64,000 bases of DNA. It comes from Clostridia bacterium. GTDB lineage: Bacteria > Bacillota > Clostridia > Oscillospirales > Acutalibacteraceae. This document shows positions 24,892-33,220 of this stretch, piece after piece. The notes under the pieces were generated by a model. The model was not told the DNA's origin. It searched no databases and worked only from the letters and a program-made list of their open reading frames with translations. Both the position numbers and the translations under genes were made by a program. Each line of letters opens with the position of its first letter. Positions within the stretch are counted from its first letter, which is position 1. Location of the stretch: contig JAFQRA010000023.1 of assembly GCA_017410325.1 (NCBI GenBank), positions 42,337-106,336 on the forward strand, read 5' to 3'.

Positions 24892-26661
24892 TCAATAATC
24901 CGCCTGGGGATTTTTCATTATCATTATTCTGTCGGGTATATCAAGCTCGGTGGTGTAGCCCATGGCGGCATACAGCACGCGAAGGTCATCGGTTTCGTGT
25001 ATGAGTGACGGGCGCATATCGAAAACGACATAGTCCGTTTCGTTGACGGAGCGTATTTCATAAACCTCGTCCCTGGCGGCAATGTGGGGGATAAAGAAGG
25101 TGCTTGCCTTTACGGAAGCGTCCTCGGGCAGGGTTTCAAGCGCACTGTTGAGTGTTGCGAATTCCTCCGCACCCGTTTCGTACCTCTCTTCAAGTGCGTT
25201 GAGTCTGCCGCCTGCGGTAATAATGAATATCATAACAGCGGCAGCTGCGGCGAGTGAACTCATATACTTTTTCGGCCTGTCGCCAAGCTCCTTGGCGTTT
25301 ATTACCGCAAGGTACATCAGGCAGGCGGCCGCACCGAAGGAATACTGGAAATCAAGTGAGTACTGATATTCGTAATCCGTCATCAGGTTAATAAGCATAA
25401 ACGGCAGCAGAATTATGAAGTGCGATACCTTCTTTGTTGCAAGCGGCAGGAAGCCGAGAGGCAGGAGAAGCTTCAGCAGGTAAACGAGCTTTTCGGGCTT
25501 GAGGGTCTGCGTGAATACATAGGCAGGGTCGGCCAGAATTATTCTGACCATACCGACAAGGCCGTTGTCCTCGTACATATAATTGTTGAAGCGGTCGGAA
25601 AGCACGCCGTCTCCGAATTTTGTCAGCAGGAACATTGCAAGTGCGAAATAAGCGGCGGAAAGCACGGCGAGAATAATTCCGTGCATATACTTCTTCTTTG
25701 AAAGGAAGAGGAAAATACCGAAGAACAGCACGAAAAGGCAGGCGTCCTCCTTAATCATGCAAACGCCGAAGGCAGCAAAATACATAAGGGGATATTTCTC
25801 TTTTTCAAAGAAATAAAACATCCACAGCAGCAGCGGCACGAGGAAGCAGTTTTCGTGCAGGTCGTAGGTGGTGCCGCAGATTAGAGCAGGGCTGAAGGCG
25901 TAGGCAATGCTGAGAAGAACGATAACCTTGTTTGAAAGGCCCTTGTGCTTTGCAAGAAGATAGAAGGGGATAATGCCGCCTGCAAGAATAATGCCCTGGC
26001 TTATCTGCAAGGTGTAGGGTGAGGGGAATATGCAGTAAAGCGGCAGAAGCAGATAGTATATAGGCGAAATGTGTACCGCAAAGTGGGACAGGAGCTTATC
26101 TCTTTCGCTTGAAACTATCGGCAGGAAGCCTTCCTTCATATGGTGGAACATATTGCACCATATACCGAAGTCAAAATTCGGTGAGCTGTACGTTGCATAG
26201 CGCAGGCAGGAGATTGCCGAAACTATGCCGAAAATAAACAGGGCACACAACGAAACAATCAGCACCGTAACCTTTTTGCCGAGCTTGATTTTGCCTATTT
26301 GAAGCTTGTCGTCCTTGACAAGAAAGCTTATAGCAACGGCGGCAAGCGCGATAAGGCTCAGGCAGTACCAGAATTCACGGTTGAGAGTAAGCGTATACGA
26401 GGTGAAGGCGGCAAAGCTGAGCGCAAAAGCCCACGAATCCACGCTGTGTTCGCTGAACGTTGCGCTGATTATGGTTAAGGACACAAAGAGCGCCGCAAGA
26501 ATGGGAATATACACAAGCGGATTTACGTTGAAGGCAAAGGCCTTGTCCGTGAAGGGAATGGCGCTTATGAGCACCGTGTACAGATTCATACAGCACCACA
26601 CGGCAATAAAGCGCTGAATGAGCTTTTCAATTGTCAAAGCATCAAGCAGTTTCTTTTTCAT
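24892..26661 (-). CDS. DUF2079 membrane protein
   Basis: 589 residues with about 11-13 hydrophobic helices and an extracytoplasmic C-terminal domain. Family signature appears in NFDFGIWCNMFHHMKEGFLPIVSSERDKLLSHFAVHISP, where the DFG..W and HF..H parts are typical of DUF2079 and GT-C-like glycosyltransferase folds (quoted residues span about 167-205). This suggests a lipid-linked sugar transferase, unproven. AGAGGAAC precedes the ATG. Start of a two-gene operon with the YfbR-like gene. Confidence 0.82.
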   Translation of the reverse strand: MKKKLLDALTIEKLIQRFIAVWCCMNLYTVLISAIPFTDKAFAFNVNPLVYIPILAALFVSLTIISATFSEHSVDSWAFALSFAAFTSYTLTLNREFWYCLSLIALAAVAISFLVKDDKLQIGKIKLGKKVTVLIVSLCALFIFGIVSAISCLRYATYSSPNFDFGIWCNMFHHMKEGFLPIVSSERDKLLSHFAVHISPIYYLLLPLYCIFPSPYTLQISQGIILAGGIIPFYLLAKHKGLSNKVIVLLSIAYAFSPALICGTTYDLHENCFLVPLLLWMFYFFEKEKYPLMYFAAFGVCMIKEDACLFVLFFGIFLFLSKKKYMHGIILAVLSAAYFALAMFLLTKFGDGVLSDRFNNYMYEDNGLVGMVRIILADPAYVFTQTLKPEKLVYLLKLLLPLGFLPLATKKVSHFIILLPFMLINLMTDYEYQYSLDFQYSFGAAACLMYLAVINAKELGDRPKKYMSSLAAAAAVMIFIITAGGRLNALEERYETGAEEFATLNSALETLPEDASVKASTFFIPHIAARDEVYEIRSVNETDYVVFDMRPSLIHETDDLRVLYAAMGYTTELDIPDRIMIMKNPQADY

Positions 26662-26822
26662 TTTTGTTCCTCTTTTTCATTAATCCTTGTTTTAGAATAT
26701 GCCATTTTAAGTATACCAAATAAAGCGGGGTAAGGCAAGAATAAAAAATTTAAAAATAATTGTAACCTGCTTTGCCTCTTTTGCATAGTATGTGTTGTAA
26801 ACAATGAAAGGAGGAAACAACA

Positions 26823-26990
26823 ATGGGATGCAATTTCTGCAATGGCGGCAATAACTGCTCATGGATTATCATTCTTATCCTTCTCCTTTGCTGCTGCGGC
26901 GGCAACGGCTGCGGTGCAAGCTACAGCAACAACGATTGCGGTTGCAACAGCTGCGGCTGCAACAACTCCAACAGCTGCGGCTGCTGCTGA
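26823..26990 (+). CDS. High-cysteine 55-aa peptide (chorion class HCB protein 13-like)
   Basis: Too short for most gene finders. ATG at 26823 with AAAGGAGG 8 bases upstream. N-terminus MGCNFCNGGNNCSW, then a hydrophobic segment IIILILLLCCC (about 15-25), then a Cys/Gly/Asn-rich tail made of CGC and SCGC units, ending CGCC. Seventeen Cys in 55 residues. It resembles the small clostridial family labelled chorion class high-cysteine HCB protein 13 in databases. Probably membrane-inserted with a Cys-rich external or metal-binding tail; the function is not established. Confidence 0.85.
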   Translation: MGCNFCNGGNNCSWIIILILLLCCCGGNGCGASYSNNDCGCNSCGCNNSNSCGCC

Positions 26991-27021
26991 GTGTTGACAC
27001 ATTAGCGCACATACCCTTCGT

Positions 27022-27052
27022 GAATCCGTCCGGCGGTGAGTCGGGCGGATTC
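27022..27052 (+). terminator. Terminator of the high-cysteine peptide gene
   Basis: GAATCCGTCC / GGGCGGATTC with one G-U and a 11-base loop, then CGCCCTTTATTT. Confidence 0.7.
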
Positions 27053-27090
27053 GCCCTTTATTTACATATTTTTATTTTTCTGAAAATATA

Positions 27091-27119
27091 TGTACAATTT
27101 CAAATATTTGTGTTATAAT
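27091..27119 (+). promoter_or_regulatory. Promoter of the polysaccharide operon
   Basis: TGTACA (27091-27096), 17-base spacer, TATAAT (27114-27119), 65 bases before the O-antigen-ligase-like gene. The leader between is unremarkable. Confidence 0.65.
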
Positions 27120-27184
27120 GCCATCATATTGGGGTTGTGCGTGCGTTGGCAACTATATAGACAGCCTCATCCGAAGAGGAAAAG

Positions 27185-28480
27185 ATGCTTGCAGTCAGAG
27201 AAGGAAAGTTGAATATAAGGCTTACAAAACTCGGGCTGGATCATTTTATTGATGCGGCTTTGTTGCTTTTGCTTTTTATGCTCTTTACCTTCGACCATGC
27301 GGAGGTTGGCTTAAGCGCGCTGTACTACGTTTCTTACTTCCTGTTTGTCGGCTTTACTTTCGTAAAGGTGCTTGTGCGAATACGGGTTGACGGCACGGTC
27401 AAATTGTCGGGCATAACTCTCTGGTACCTGGCGTTTGCGCTGTTTTCGGCGGCGACCTCGTTTTGGTCCGATTATCCCGAGGTTTTGCTTGAAGCGGCAG
27501 TAAGAATGCTCCAGATAATTCTTCTGCTTTTCTGCATTTCGCAGACCTATGCCACACAGCAGGGAATTGTACGCTGTCTGAAGCTGGTTTCCTGGGCGGC
27601 TACGCTGGACGTGCTGTATATTTTTATAATGACACCGCCGGACGAGTGGTTCAACGGCTATTTCGGAATGGAGCTCACTGGTCAGAACGCCAACGTTATC
27701 GGTATGATTCTTACGGTGACGACGATGATCACCGCCTATTTTGCCTATTACTGCAAGCAGAGGGTATATTATATTTCTTTGGCCCTACAGGTTTTTGCGG
27801 CGCTTCTTACAAGTTCGAGAAAAACCTTCGTTGCAATCTGCATGGGCTTTATTATGCTGATTTTCCTGAAGGACAGAAGCGTAAAGCTGCTTTTCAGAAT
27901 ACTGTTCGTTACTCTGGCAATCATAGCGGTGATTTATGCTATAATGAATATACCCCAGCTTTATCTGGCTATAGGACAGCGCTTTGAATCAATGCTTAAT
28001 TACCTGACCGATACCGACGTTGACAACAGTATGTATATGCGAAGAATGTTCATATACTACGCAAAGCAGTTTTTTGCAGAGCACCCGATACTCGGAAACG
28101 GGCCAAACAGCTTTGCACTCAGGATAGTTGACATACTCGGCGAATCGGACTATGCCCACAACAATTATTACGAAATCCTCGTAAGCTACGGCATTGTAGG
28201 CTTTATGCTCTACTACGGTATGTACGCGTATATAGTTGCAAAGCTCATAAAGGCCGTTGTCGTTTCCGAAAACGGCGGTGCAAAGCTGATGCTTACGGTT
28301 ATGACGGTAATACTTATTTGCGAGTACGGAATAGTGCTGTATTATTCGGTTTATGCAATGGTATTCTTAAGTGTGGCTTTCATGTTTGTCTGTGCATACG
28401 ACAACAGTCTGCGGCGGCCGCCGTCATTGAACAGAAACAACAGATACAAAGTGAGAGAGGACGATATAAAATGGATATGA
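27185..28480 (+). CDS. O-antigen ligase/Wzy polymerase-like membrane protein
   Basis: 431 residues, about 10-12 helices. The large external loop holds the WaaL/Wzy signature AEHPILGNGPNSFALRI and DYAHNNYYEILVSYGIVGF (His-containing motif near the loop end). Such proteins polymerise or transfer undecaprenyl-linked oligosaccharides at the outer face. AAGAGGAAAAG precedes the ATG. Its end overlaps the BY-kinase start by 10 bases, so it is coupled to Wzz/CpsD. No glycosyltransferases are adjacent in the window. Confidence 0.85.
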   Translation: MLAVREGKLNIRLTKLGLDHFIDAALLLLLFMLFTFDHAEVGLSALYYVSYFLFVGFTFVKVLVRIRVDGTVKLSGITLWYLAFALFSAATSFWSDYPEVLLEAAVRMLQIILLLFCISQTYATQQGIVRCLKLVSWAATLDVLYIFIMTPPDEWFNGYFGMELTGQNANVIGMILTVTTMITAYFAYYCKQRVYYISLALQVFAALLTSSRKTFVAICMGFIMLIFLKDRSVKLLFRILFVTLAIIAVIYAIMNIPQLYLAIGQRFESMLNYLTDTDVDNSMYMRRMFIYYAKQFFAEHPILGNGPNSFALRIVDILGESDYAHNNYYEILVSYGIVGFMLYYGMYAYIVAKLIKAVVVSENGGAKLMLTVMTVILICEYGIVLYYSVYAMVFLSVAFMFVCAYDNSLRRPPSLNRNNRYKVREDDIKWI

Positions 28481-29979
28481 ATGTAAACACAACATCGGCA
28501 CCCAAGGGTATAGATATTAACATTATCTATCTTCTTGAATCCGTGCTTAAAAAATGGTGGGTGCTTCTGCTTTCAGCCCTTTTGTCGGGCGTGCTTGGCC
28601 TTGGCTGTGCGTTTATAACGTCCACACCCACTTACACTACAAACCTCAGCTTTGTTATTTACAATAAAAACGCCAACGATGTTGACGACAGTGCGGATAT
28701 TAACAGCTCCATCAAGGTTGCGGAAACCTTCCGCTACATTTTGCAGGGCCGTACGCTTTGTGATGAGGTTTCCAAGGATTGCCGTGCCGATATATCTGCC
28801 GACGATGTAAGCGAAGCAATTACAGCAACCGTTATGGAGGGCACAAACATCATTATCGTTGATGTTACCACCGAATCAGCGGAAAAAACCTACGAAATAG
28901 CAAAGGGACTTGCGGCAAATTACGGTGAAATTATCAACTACGCTTACCCCAACGCTACTCTCCAGATGTATGAAAAGCCCTTTATGCCCGCTGAGGCGGA
29001 CTCGCAGACCTCTCTTATGACCTTCTCTCTCGTCGGCGTTGTTATCGGCCTTGCGATTGCCTTCGTTGTAATTGTAATCACCAATGCCGTGCACGACACC
29101 GTACAGAAGGCGGACGATATTCAGCTCAAGCTTGATGCAAACCTGCTCGGCTCTGTGGATTCAATCAAAACCGGCAAGGGTAAGAACAAAATCAAGCGCC
29201 TTCTCATTACGGACAGAACTCTCGGCTTCTCCTTCATAGAGTCTTACAAGGCAATCAGAACAAAGGTAGAAACCTACTGCCGCCGTAACGAGCACAAGGT
29301 TATTATGGTTACCAGTGCCAACGAAAACGAAGGTAAGACAACCTTTGCAATGAACCTTGCACTCAGTCTCGCGCAGAACGGTAAGTCCGTTCTCGTAATT
29401 GACGCGGATATGCGTAAGCCTGCTGTATGTAAGTTCCTCAATCTTACAGTAAGCCCCGAGTGCGACCTTGCAAACGTTATCAGCGGCAAGACGGAGCTGA
29501 GCGATGCTATCAAGTATGTTGAAAAGCACAAGCTCTTTATACTTGCAACGGTACAGGCTAACGATGAGCCTACAGAAATTCTCTCCTCACAGCAGATGAA
29601 TAAGCTCATCAAGGCTGCTCGCAGTGAGTTTGACTTCGTTATTGTGGATACGGCTCCCGCTTCCGTTGTTGCCGATGCAAACATTCTTTCCAACTTTGCC
29701 GATACGGCAATACTCGTTGTCCGTGAAGACTTTGCGGCCTGTGCCCGAATCAGAGGCGTTATTGACGATATCAGCCAGAACAAGGCAGAGCTTATGGGCT
29801 GCGTTTACAACTACGCTTCCACAAGCGGCGTAAGAGGCGCATACGGTAAGTATAAGTACGGCTACGGTTACGGCTACGGCGGTTACGGCTACGGATATGG
29901 CTACGGCTACGGTTACGGCCACAGCCACAGCCATTCAAACAGCGATAAAGACAAAGAGAAAGAAGAAAACGAACAGTAA
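28471..29979 (+). CDS. Wzz chain-length regulator fused to BY-kinase (tyrosine autokinase)
   Basis: 502 residues. Wzz domain with two helices (WVLLLSALLSGVLGLG near 27 and LVGVVIGLAIAFVVIVI near 180), then a cytoplasmic BY-kinase with Walker A ANENEGKTTFAMNL, Walker A' LVIDADMRKP and Walker B FDFVIVDTAPA. The C-terminal Tyr cluster is a long Tyr-Gly tract (YGYGYGYGGYGYGYG..., 450-480) followed by HSHSHS, presumably the autophosphorylated tail. ATG 28471 is chosen because GAGAGAGGACG precedes and overlaps the upstream stop. Controls exopolysaccharide chain length; substrate polysaccharide unknown. Confidence 0.92.
   Translation: MDMNVNTTSAPKGIDINIIYLLESVLKKWWVLLLSALLSGVLGLGCAFITSTPTYTTNLSFVIYNKNANDVDDSADINSSIKVAETFRYILQGRTLCDEVSKDCRADISADDVSEAITATVMEGTNIIIVDVTTESAEKTYEIAKGLAANYGEIINYAYPNATLQMYEKPFMPAEADSQTSLMTFSLVGVVIGLAIAFVVIVITNAVHDTVQKADDIQLKLDANLLGSVDSIKTGKGKNKIKRLLITDRTLGFSFIESYKAIRTKVETYCRRNEHKVIMVTSANENEGKTTFAMNLALSLAQNGKSVLVIDADMRKPAVCKFLNLTVSPECDLANVISGKTELSDAIKYVEKHKLFILATVQANDEPTEILSSQQMNKLIKAARSEFDFVIVDTAPASVVADANILSNFADTAILVVREDFAACARIRGVIDDISQNKAELMGCVYNYASTSGVRGAYGKYKYGYGYGYGGYGYGYGYGYGYGHSHSHSNSDKDKEKEENEQ
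29847..29940 (+). repeat. GGCTAC/GGTTAC tandem repeat encoding the Tyr-Gly tail
   Basis: Six-base Tyr-Gly units (TAC/TAT and GGC/GGT/GGA codons) repeat about 13 times within the BY-kinase 3' end, then His-Ser codons. Codons vary, so it is not a recent slippage array. Confidence 0.8.
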
Positions 29980-29997
29980 AGAAAGGCGGTTTGAATT

Positions 29998-30402
29998 ATG
30001 AAGAAGATTATTGTTGCGGTTCTCGTTATTGCGGTGCTTGCCGGCGCAGGCCTTATCGGCTGGAACGTTTACGAGAAGGAAGTTATTATGGCTCCCGAAA
30101 ACCTTATTGTAGGCGAATGGAAAACCTCTAATAATATCTACTCGCTTGTATTTACCGAAGAGGGCACTGCGAGCGGCAATCTTGACGTGCCTCTGCTCGG
30201 TACGGTTTCGTTCAACGGCACTTACACGGTTGACGAGGAAACGTCCAAGCTTACAATTACTTACTCACTTTACAGCATTTCTTACACGGACACCAAAACC
30301 TTTGTGCTGACCGAAAACACACTCAGCCTTACGGACGACGGTACCGGCGTTACAACAAACTACACAAGAGCGGTTGCAGAGTCAGATTCAGCCGCGGCAT
30401 AA
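29998..30402 (+). CDS. Membrane-anchored lipocalin-like small protein
   Basis: 134 residues: an N-terminal anchor KKIIVAVLVIAVLAGAGLIGW, then a beta-rich domain starting ENLIVGEWKTSNNIYSLVFTEEGTASG, typical of small lipocalin-like/DUF5640-type domains that begin with a GxW motif. Ser/Ala-rich end. AAAGGCGG precedes the ATG, 18 bases after the BY-kinase. Probably external. It may help envelope or polysaccharide assembly; that is inferred from position only. Confidence 0.7.
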   Translation: MKKIIVAVLVIAVLAGAGLIGWNVYEKEVIMAPENLIVGEWKTSNNIYSLVFTEEGTASGNLDVPLLGTVSFNGTYTVDEETSKLTITYSLYSISYTDTKTFVLTENTLSLTDDGTGVTTNYTRAVAESDSAAA

Positions 30403-30420
30403 AAGAAGATAAAAGCGTTT

Positions 30421-30453
30421 AAAGGCAGTACGGCACAAAACCGTACTGCCTTT
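30421..30453. terminator. Bidirectional terminator
   Basis: Thirteen-base perfect stem AAAGGCAGTACGG / CCGTACTGCCTTT with loop CACAAAA, between convergent genes. Confidence 0.9.
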
Positions 30454-30471
30454 AATAATTATAATATTATA

Positions 30472-32415
30472 TCATTCTATAACAACCATCCGGTGTATAT
30501 CAACCTGCGGTACGGTGAATTTAACTTTACCGCCGCCGAAGGTGAACGGTATTTCCTCGCCGGAGGGTGCAAGATAAACCTTAACGGGCTTCTCCGTACA
30601 CCTGACGGTACATTCAACGCCGTAAAGCGGCACGGTGTCCTCAATAACCTCGGTGTCCTCGCCCCTGACTGTCGTGTGCGCATAAAGCAGGTGGAGAATA
30701 CTGCGGTTTTCCTTTTCCTGCCGTGTGAACGTCATAACAGCTCTGTCGGGCATGGAAACCGAAACCGTTTTTTCCTCAGCCATCATCCTGCCTGCGATAT
30801 AGGAGAAAAGCTCCTTGAAGCAAAGGTGGCCGTGCTGAGCGTAGGCGGAGAAAATGTCCCAAGAAATATATGCAACGTTGCCCTTGATTACCGCGCCTGC
30901 AAAGCTCTCGTCGGGGTTGTTGGGTGCGTGAGCGTGTGAGCAGAAGTGTTCAAGCGTTCTGTTGAAATAGGGGTTCTGCCGGAATGCCACGGTCTCGCAG
31001 TCTTCAGCTTTAATTTTATATGAGTTACAGCGCATTATGTACTGCGTCGTGCCGTTTACCGTATCAAAGCAGGGCACGAAATAGGTTGGTGAAAATTCGT
31101 TTTTGCCAAGGAAGTCTGCACCCGTGTCGAGGAAAAACTCACCGTTTTTCACGATTGATTCACCGGTTGCAATTACCTTGCCGCCGCTGTTTGCAAAGGC
31201 ACGTATTTTTTTGATTGTTTCCTCGTCTTCAATTGCAACATCGGGAACGATGAGCATTTTATACTGCGAAAAATCGGCTGTGCCGTCGACAAAATTATAA
31301 AGGTACTTTTCTTCAAGCAGCATACGGTTTGCGCCGATATCAGCCTTTACATCGCGGTCGCCCGTGGTTGCCTCTGCGCTGAGCACGGCAATATCCGCAA
31401 CGTTCACCGCACCGTTTACCCACGGCTCTTTTTCTTCAACAAGGGCGTAAGCCTTGCCTATTAGCGAGTACGTAGCCATATTCATTTCGCCCAACGGATG
31501 CATCTGGTCGCCGATTGAGCAGCCTGCACCGTTTGCGATGCTCAGCGAGGTTTCGTAGATGAGTGCATTCGGGTGCTTGAAGCCGCCGAATTCGCCCCAG
31601 CTTCGGTGGAATTTACCCGTCATACCCAGAAATTCGGTGTTTTTGAGCGTGCGTACGTAGGCGGCAGAAAGCGGAAAATGGTCGTAGCCCCAACCGCCCG
31701 TGGGCAGGCTTTCAAGCTCAAGGTGGGTGTTGGCGTTTATAAAGCCGTAGTTGCCCTTGAAGATATGGCCGCTGTTGTGGAATATCGTTGCCGTGCCGCT
31801 GTGCTTTCTGACGGCGGCGTTGGTTGCCTTTACGTATTTATCAAAAACTATATGCGAAAATTTCTCTCTGTCCTCGGTGCTTTCAACGTCAAGCCCCATA
31901 GCCTTCATATCGGCAAGGCAGTTGTCGCAGTAGCAGACCTTCGGCGAAATAATGTCAAGAAAAATTCCGCAGGGGTCGTACTTGACCATAACCTCTTCAA
32001 TCTGTGCACACAGGAAATCCAGATATCCCGTGTTGAAGCAGAGCAGGTGGAAGTGAACCTCGTTTTCGTACTCTCTCTGTCCTTCTTCGTTCGGGTCAAC
32101 AATGCAATGCCATTCGGGGCGCTTTAAGTATTCCTTTTCGTCAAAGCCTGCTGAAATATAGACGGGTGCCTTTACGTCAATCTCCCTGCACGCCTCAAGC
32201 TGTGCGCCGAGCAAATCAAAATCAAGGCACGGGTGCATTTCGTTAACCTCGGTCGGGTGGTAGCTCCAGCCGTGGTGGCACTTTGAAAAAACGGTTATCG
32301 AGTTGACGTGACCCTCTTTAAGCGCCGCCTGAAACTGCTCCTTTGAAAAATCCTTGCCCACGGGCAAGGTGCCGTTTGTGTGAAAATCAAGATGTACCTG
32401 TCGTTTCCTGAGCAT
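30472..32415 (-). CDS. Glycoside-hydrolase-like protein with beta-galactosidase trimerisation-type domain
   Basis: 647 residues without signal peptide. Residues 1-340 look like a TIM barrel of the putative glycosyl hydrolase 6/alpha-amylase-like group (HLDFHTNGTLPVG, VFSKCHHGWSYHPTEVNEMHP, GIFLDIISPKVCYCDNC, THLELESLPTGGWGYDHFP). A middle region (about 345-520) with QYKMLIVPDVAIEDEETIKKIRAFANSGGKVIATGE is typical of the beta-galactosidase trimerisation fold. The C-terminus is beta-rich. AGGAG precedes the ATG. Cytoplasmic, likely acting on oligosaccharides. Substrate unknown. Confidence 0.75.
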   Translation of the reverse strand: MLRKRQVHLDFHTNGTLPVGKDFSKEQFQAALKEGHVNSITVFSKCHHGWSYHPTEVNEMHPCLDFDLLGAQLEACREIDVKAPVYISAGFDEKEYLKRPEWHCIVDPNEEGQREYENEVHFHLLCFNTGYLDFLCAQIEEVMVKYDPCGIFLDIISPKVCYCDNCLADMKAMGLDVESTEDREKFSHIVFDKYVKATNAAVRKHSGTATIFHNSGHIFKGNYGFINANTHLELESLPTGGWGYDHFPLSAAYVRTLKNTEFLGMTGKFHRSWGEFGGFKHPNALIYETSLSIANGAGCSIGDQMHPLGEMNMATYSLIGKAYALVEEKEPWVNGAVNVADIAVLSAEATTGDRDVKADIGANRMLLEEKYLYNFVDGTADFSQYKMLIVPDVAIEDEETIKKIRAFANSGGKVIATGESIVKNGEFFLDTGADFLGKNEFSPTYFVPCFDTVNGTTQYIMRCNSYKIKAEDCETVAFRQNPYFNRTLEHFCSHAHAPNNPDESFAGAVIKGNVAYISWDIFSAYAQHGHLCFKELFSYIAGRMMAEEKTVSVSMPDRAVMTFTRQEKENRSILHLLYAHTTVRGEDTEVIEDTVPLYGVECTVRCTEKPVKVYLAPSGEEIPFTFGGGKVKFTVPQVDIHRMVVIE

Positions 32416-32511
32416 AGTTATTTCTCCTCATGTTTTGTATGTAAAAGTGTTGCTGCTTTATTTAAAATAAGTATAGCGTATATATTGGAAAATAGCAAGG
32501 CAGACAAAAAA

Positions 32512-32541
32512 TAAAGAGTGCAGTTTTTACGCTGCACTCTA
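32512..32541 (-). terminator. Terminator upstream of the glycosidase gene
   Basis: AGAGTGCAG / CTGCACTCT hairpin; on the minus strand it is followed by TTTATTTTTTG. It would end transcripts coming from the tRNA region. Confidence 0.75.
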
Positions 32542-32583
32542 ATCCTCAAAACGGAAAACGGTGGGTTTGTGGTTTGGTAGGGA

Positions 32584-32689
32584 TTATTCATTATTCATCA
32601 GTGAAGAGACTTCAATTTTTATTATTCATTTGAAATCCGTTCTGTCACAAATGAATAATGAATGATGAACAATGAATAGTGAATAATAG
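32584..32689. repeat. ATTATTCATT / AATGAATAAT inverted low-complexity repeats
   Basis: Units ATTATTCATTATTCAT on the left and ATGAATAATGAATGATGAACAATGAATAG in pieces on the right form an interrupted inverted array. No ORF is supported here. Confidence 0.65.
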
Positions 32690-32690
32690 A

Positions 32691-32726
32691 AAGAAAATCC
32701 ATTCTCTTTCGAGAACGGATTTTCTT
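32691..32726 (-). terminator. Hairpin after the tRNA-Met 3' copy
   Basis: AAGAAAATCC-TTCTC pairs with GAGAA-GGATTTTCTT (one bulge each side). It stands in the same position relative to the tRNA 3' copy as the true tRNA terminator to the right copy. Confidence 0.65.
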
Positions 32727-32727
32727 A

Positions 32728-32880
32728 TGGTTGCGGAGGTGGGACTTGAACGTATGCTCCGCATACTGTTCGCTCGGCGACCCAATGCTCCGCATTTGGT
32801 ACCCGCCTCACGCTCCTCGCTGAAAACAGTCCACAGGACTGTTTTCTTAACGCTCAGACCTTCTCAGGTTCAAGTCCCGC
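32728..32880 (-). repeat. tRNA-fMet 3' end copy joined to a hairpin-rich element
   Basis: Bases 32728-32751 repeat the last 24 bases of the neighbouring tRNA-fMet gene. The following ~117 bases hold GTATGC-TCC-GCATAC, AATGC-TCC-GCATT and GAAAACAGTCC-ACA-GGACTGTTTTC hairpins. The copy's inner end GGGACTTGAAC (32741-32751) is repeated inverted as GTTCAAGTCCC at 32868-32878. No coding capacity. It does not encode a complete tRNA. Confidence 0.7.
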
Positions 32881-32894
32881 TAAACAACGAGAAA

Positions 32895-32926
32895 AAACTC
32901 AACCATCTAAAAGGATGATTGAGTTT
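32895..32926 (-). terminator. Terminator of the tRNA-fMet gene
   Basis: AAACTCAACCATC / GATGATTGAGTTT stem with one G-U, followed on the minus strand by TTTTTTC. Confidence 0.85.
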
Positions 32927-32930
32927 CTTA

Positions 32931-33007
<77 letters not shown>

Positions 33008-33165
33008 ATATTTAATTGGTGCTGACTGACAGCTTTATCAGTATATAACATTGTTTTAAAAAAATCAAGTCTTTTTTGAAAAAAGTTTAAAAATTCTTTC
33101 GACAATATTTTTGCCGTAAATAATCTGTTTGAAAATAAAATAACCGTAAAATTCTTTTCTGCGGA

Positions 33166-33194
33166 TTGAATAAATAATACGGAAATGTTATAAT
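33166..33194 (+). promoter_or_regulatory. Promoter of the lysoplasmalogenase-like gene
   Basis: TTGAAT (33166-33171), 17-base spacer, TATAAT (33189-33194), 27 bases before the ATG. Confidence 0.75.
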
Positions 33195-33220
33195 GAAGAA
33201 AATACATACGGGGTGGTAAA

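Noticed and set aside
29847-29940. Tyr-Gly-codon repeat as a CRISPR-like array
   Set aside because: Six-base units without spacers that stay in the reading frame of the BY-kinase; it is coding.
32728-32880. Pseudo-tRNA with an intron
   Set aside because: The 5' half of a tRNA (D arm, anticodon arm) is absent, and bacterial group I introns of this size would need different structure; it reads better as a tRNA 3' fragment plus an element.
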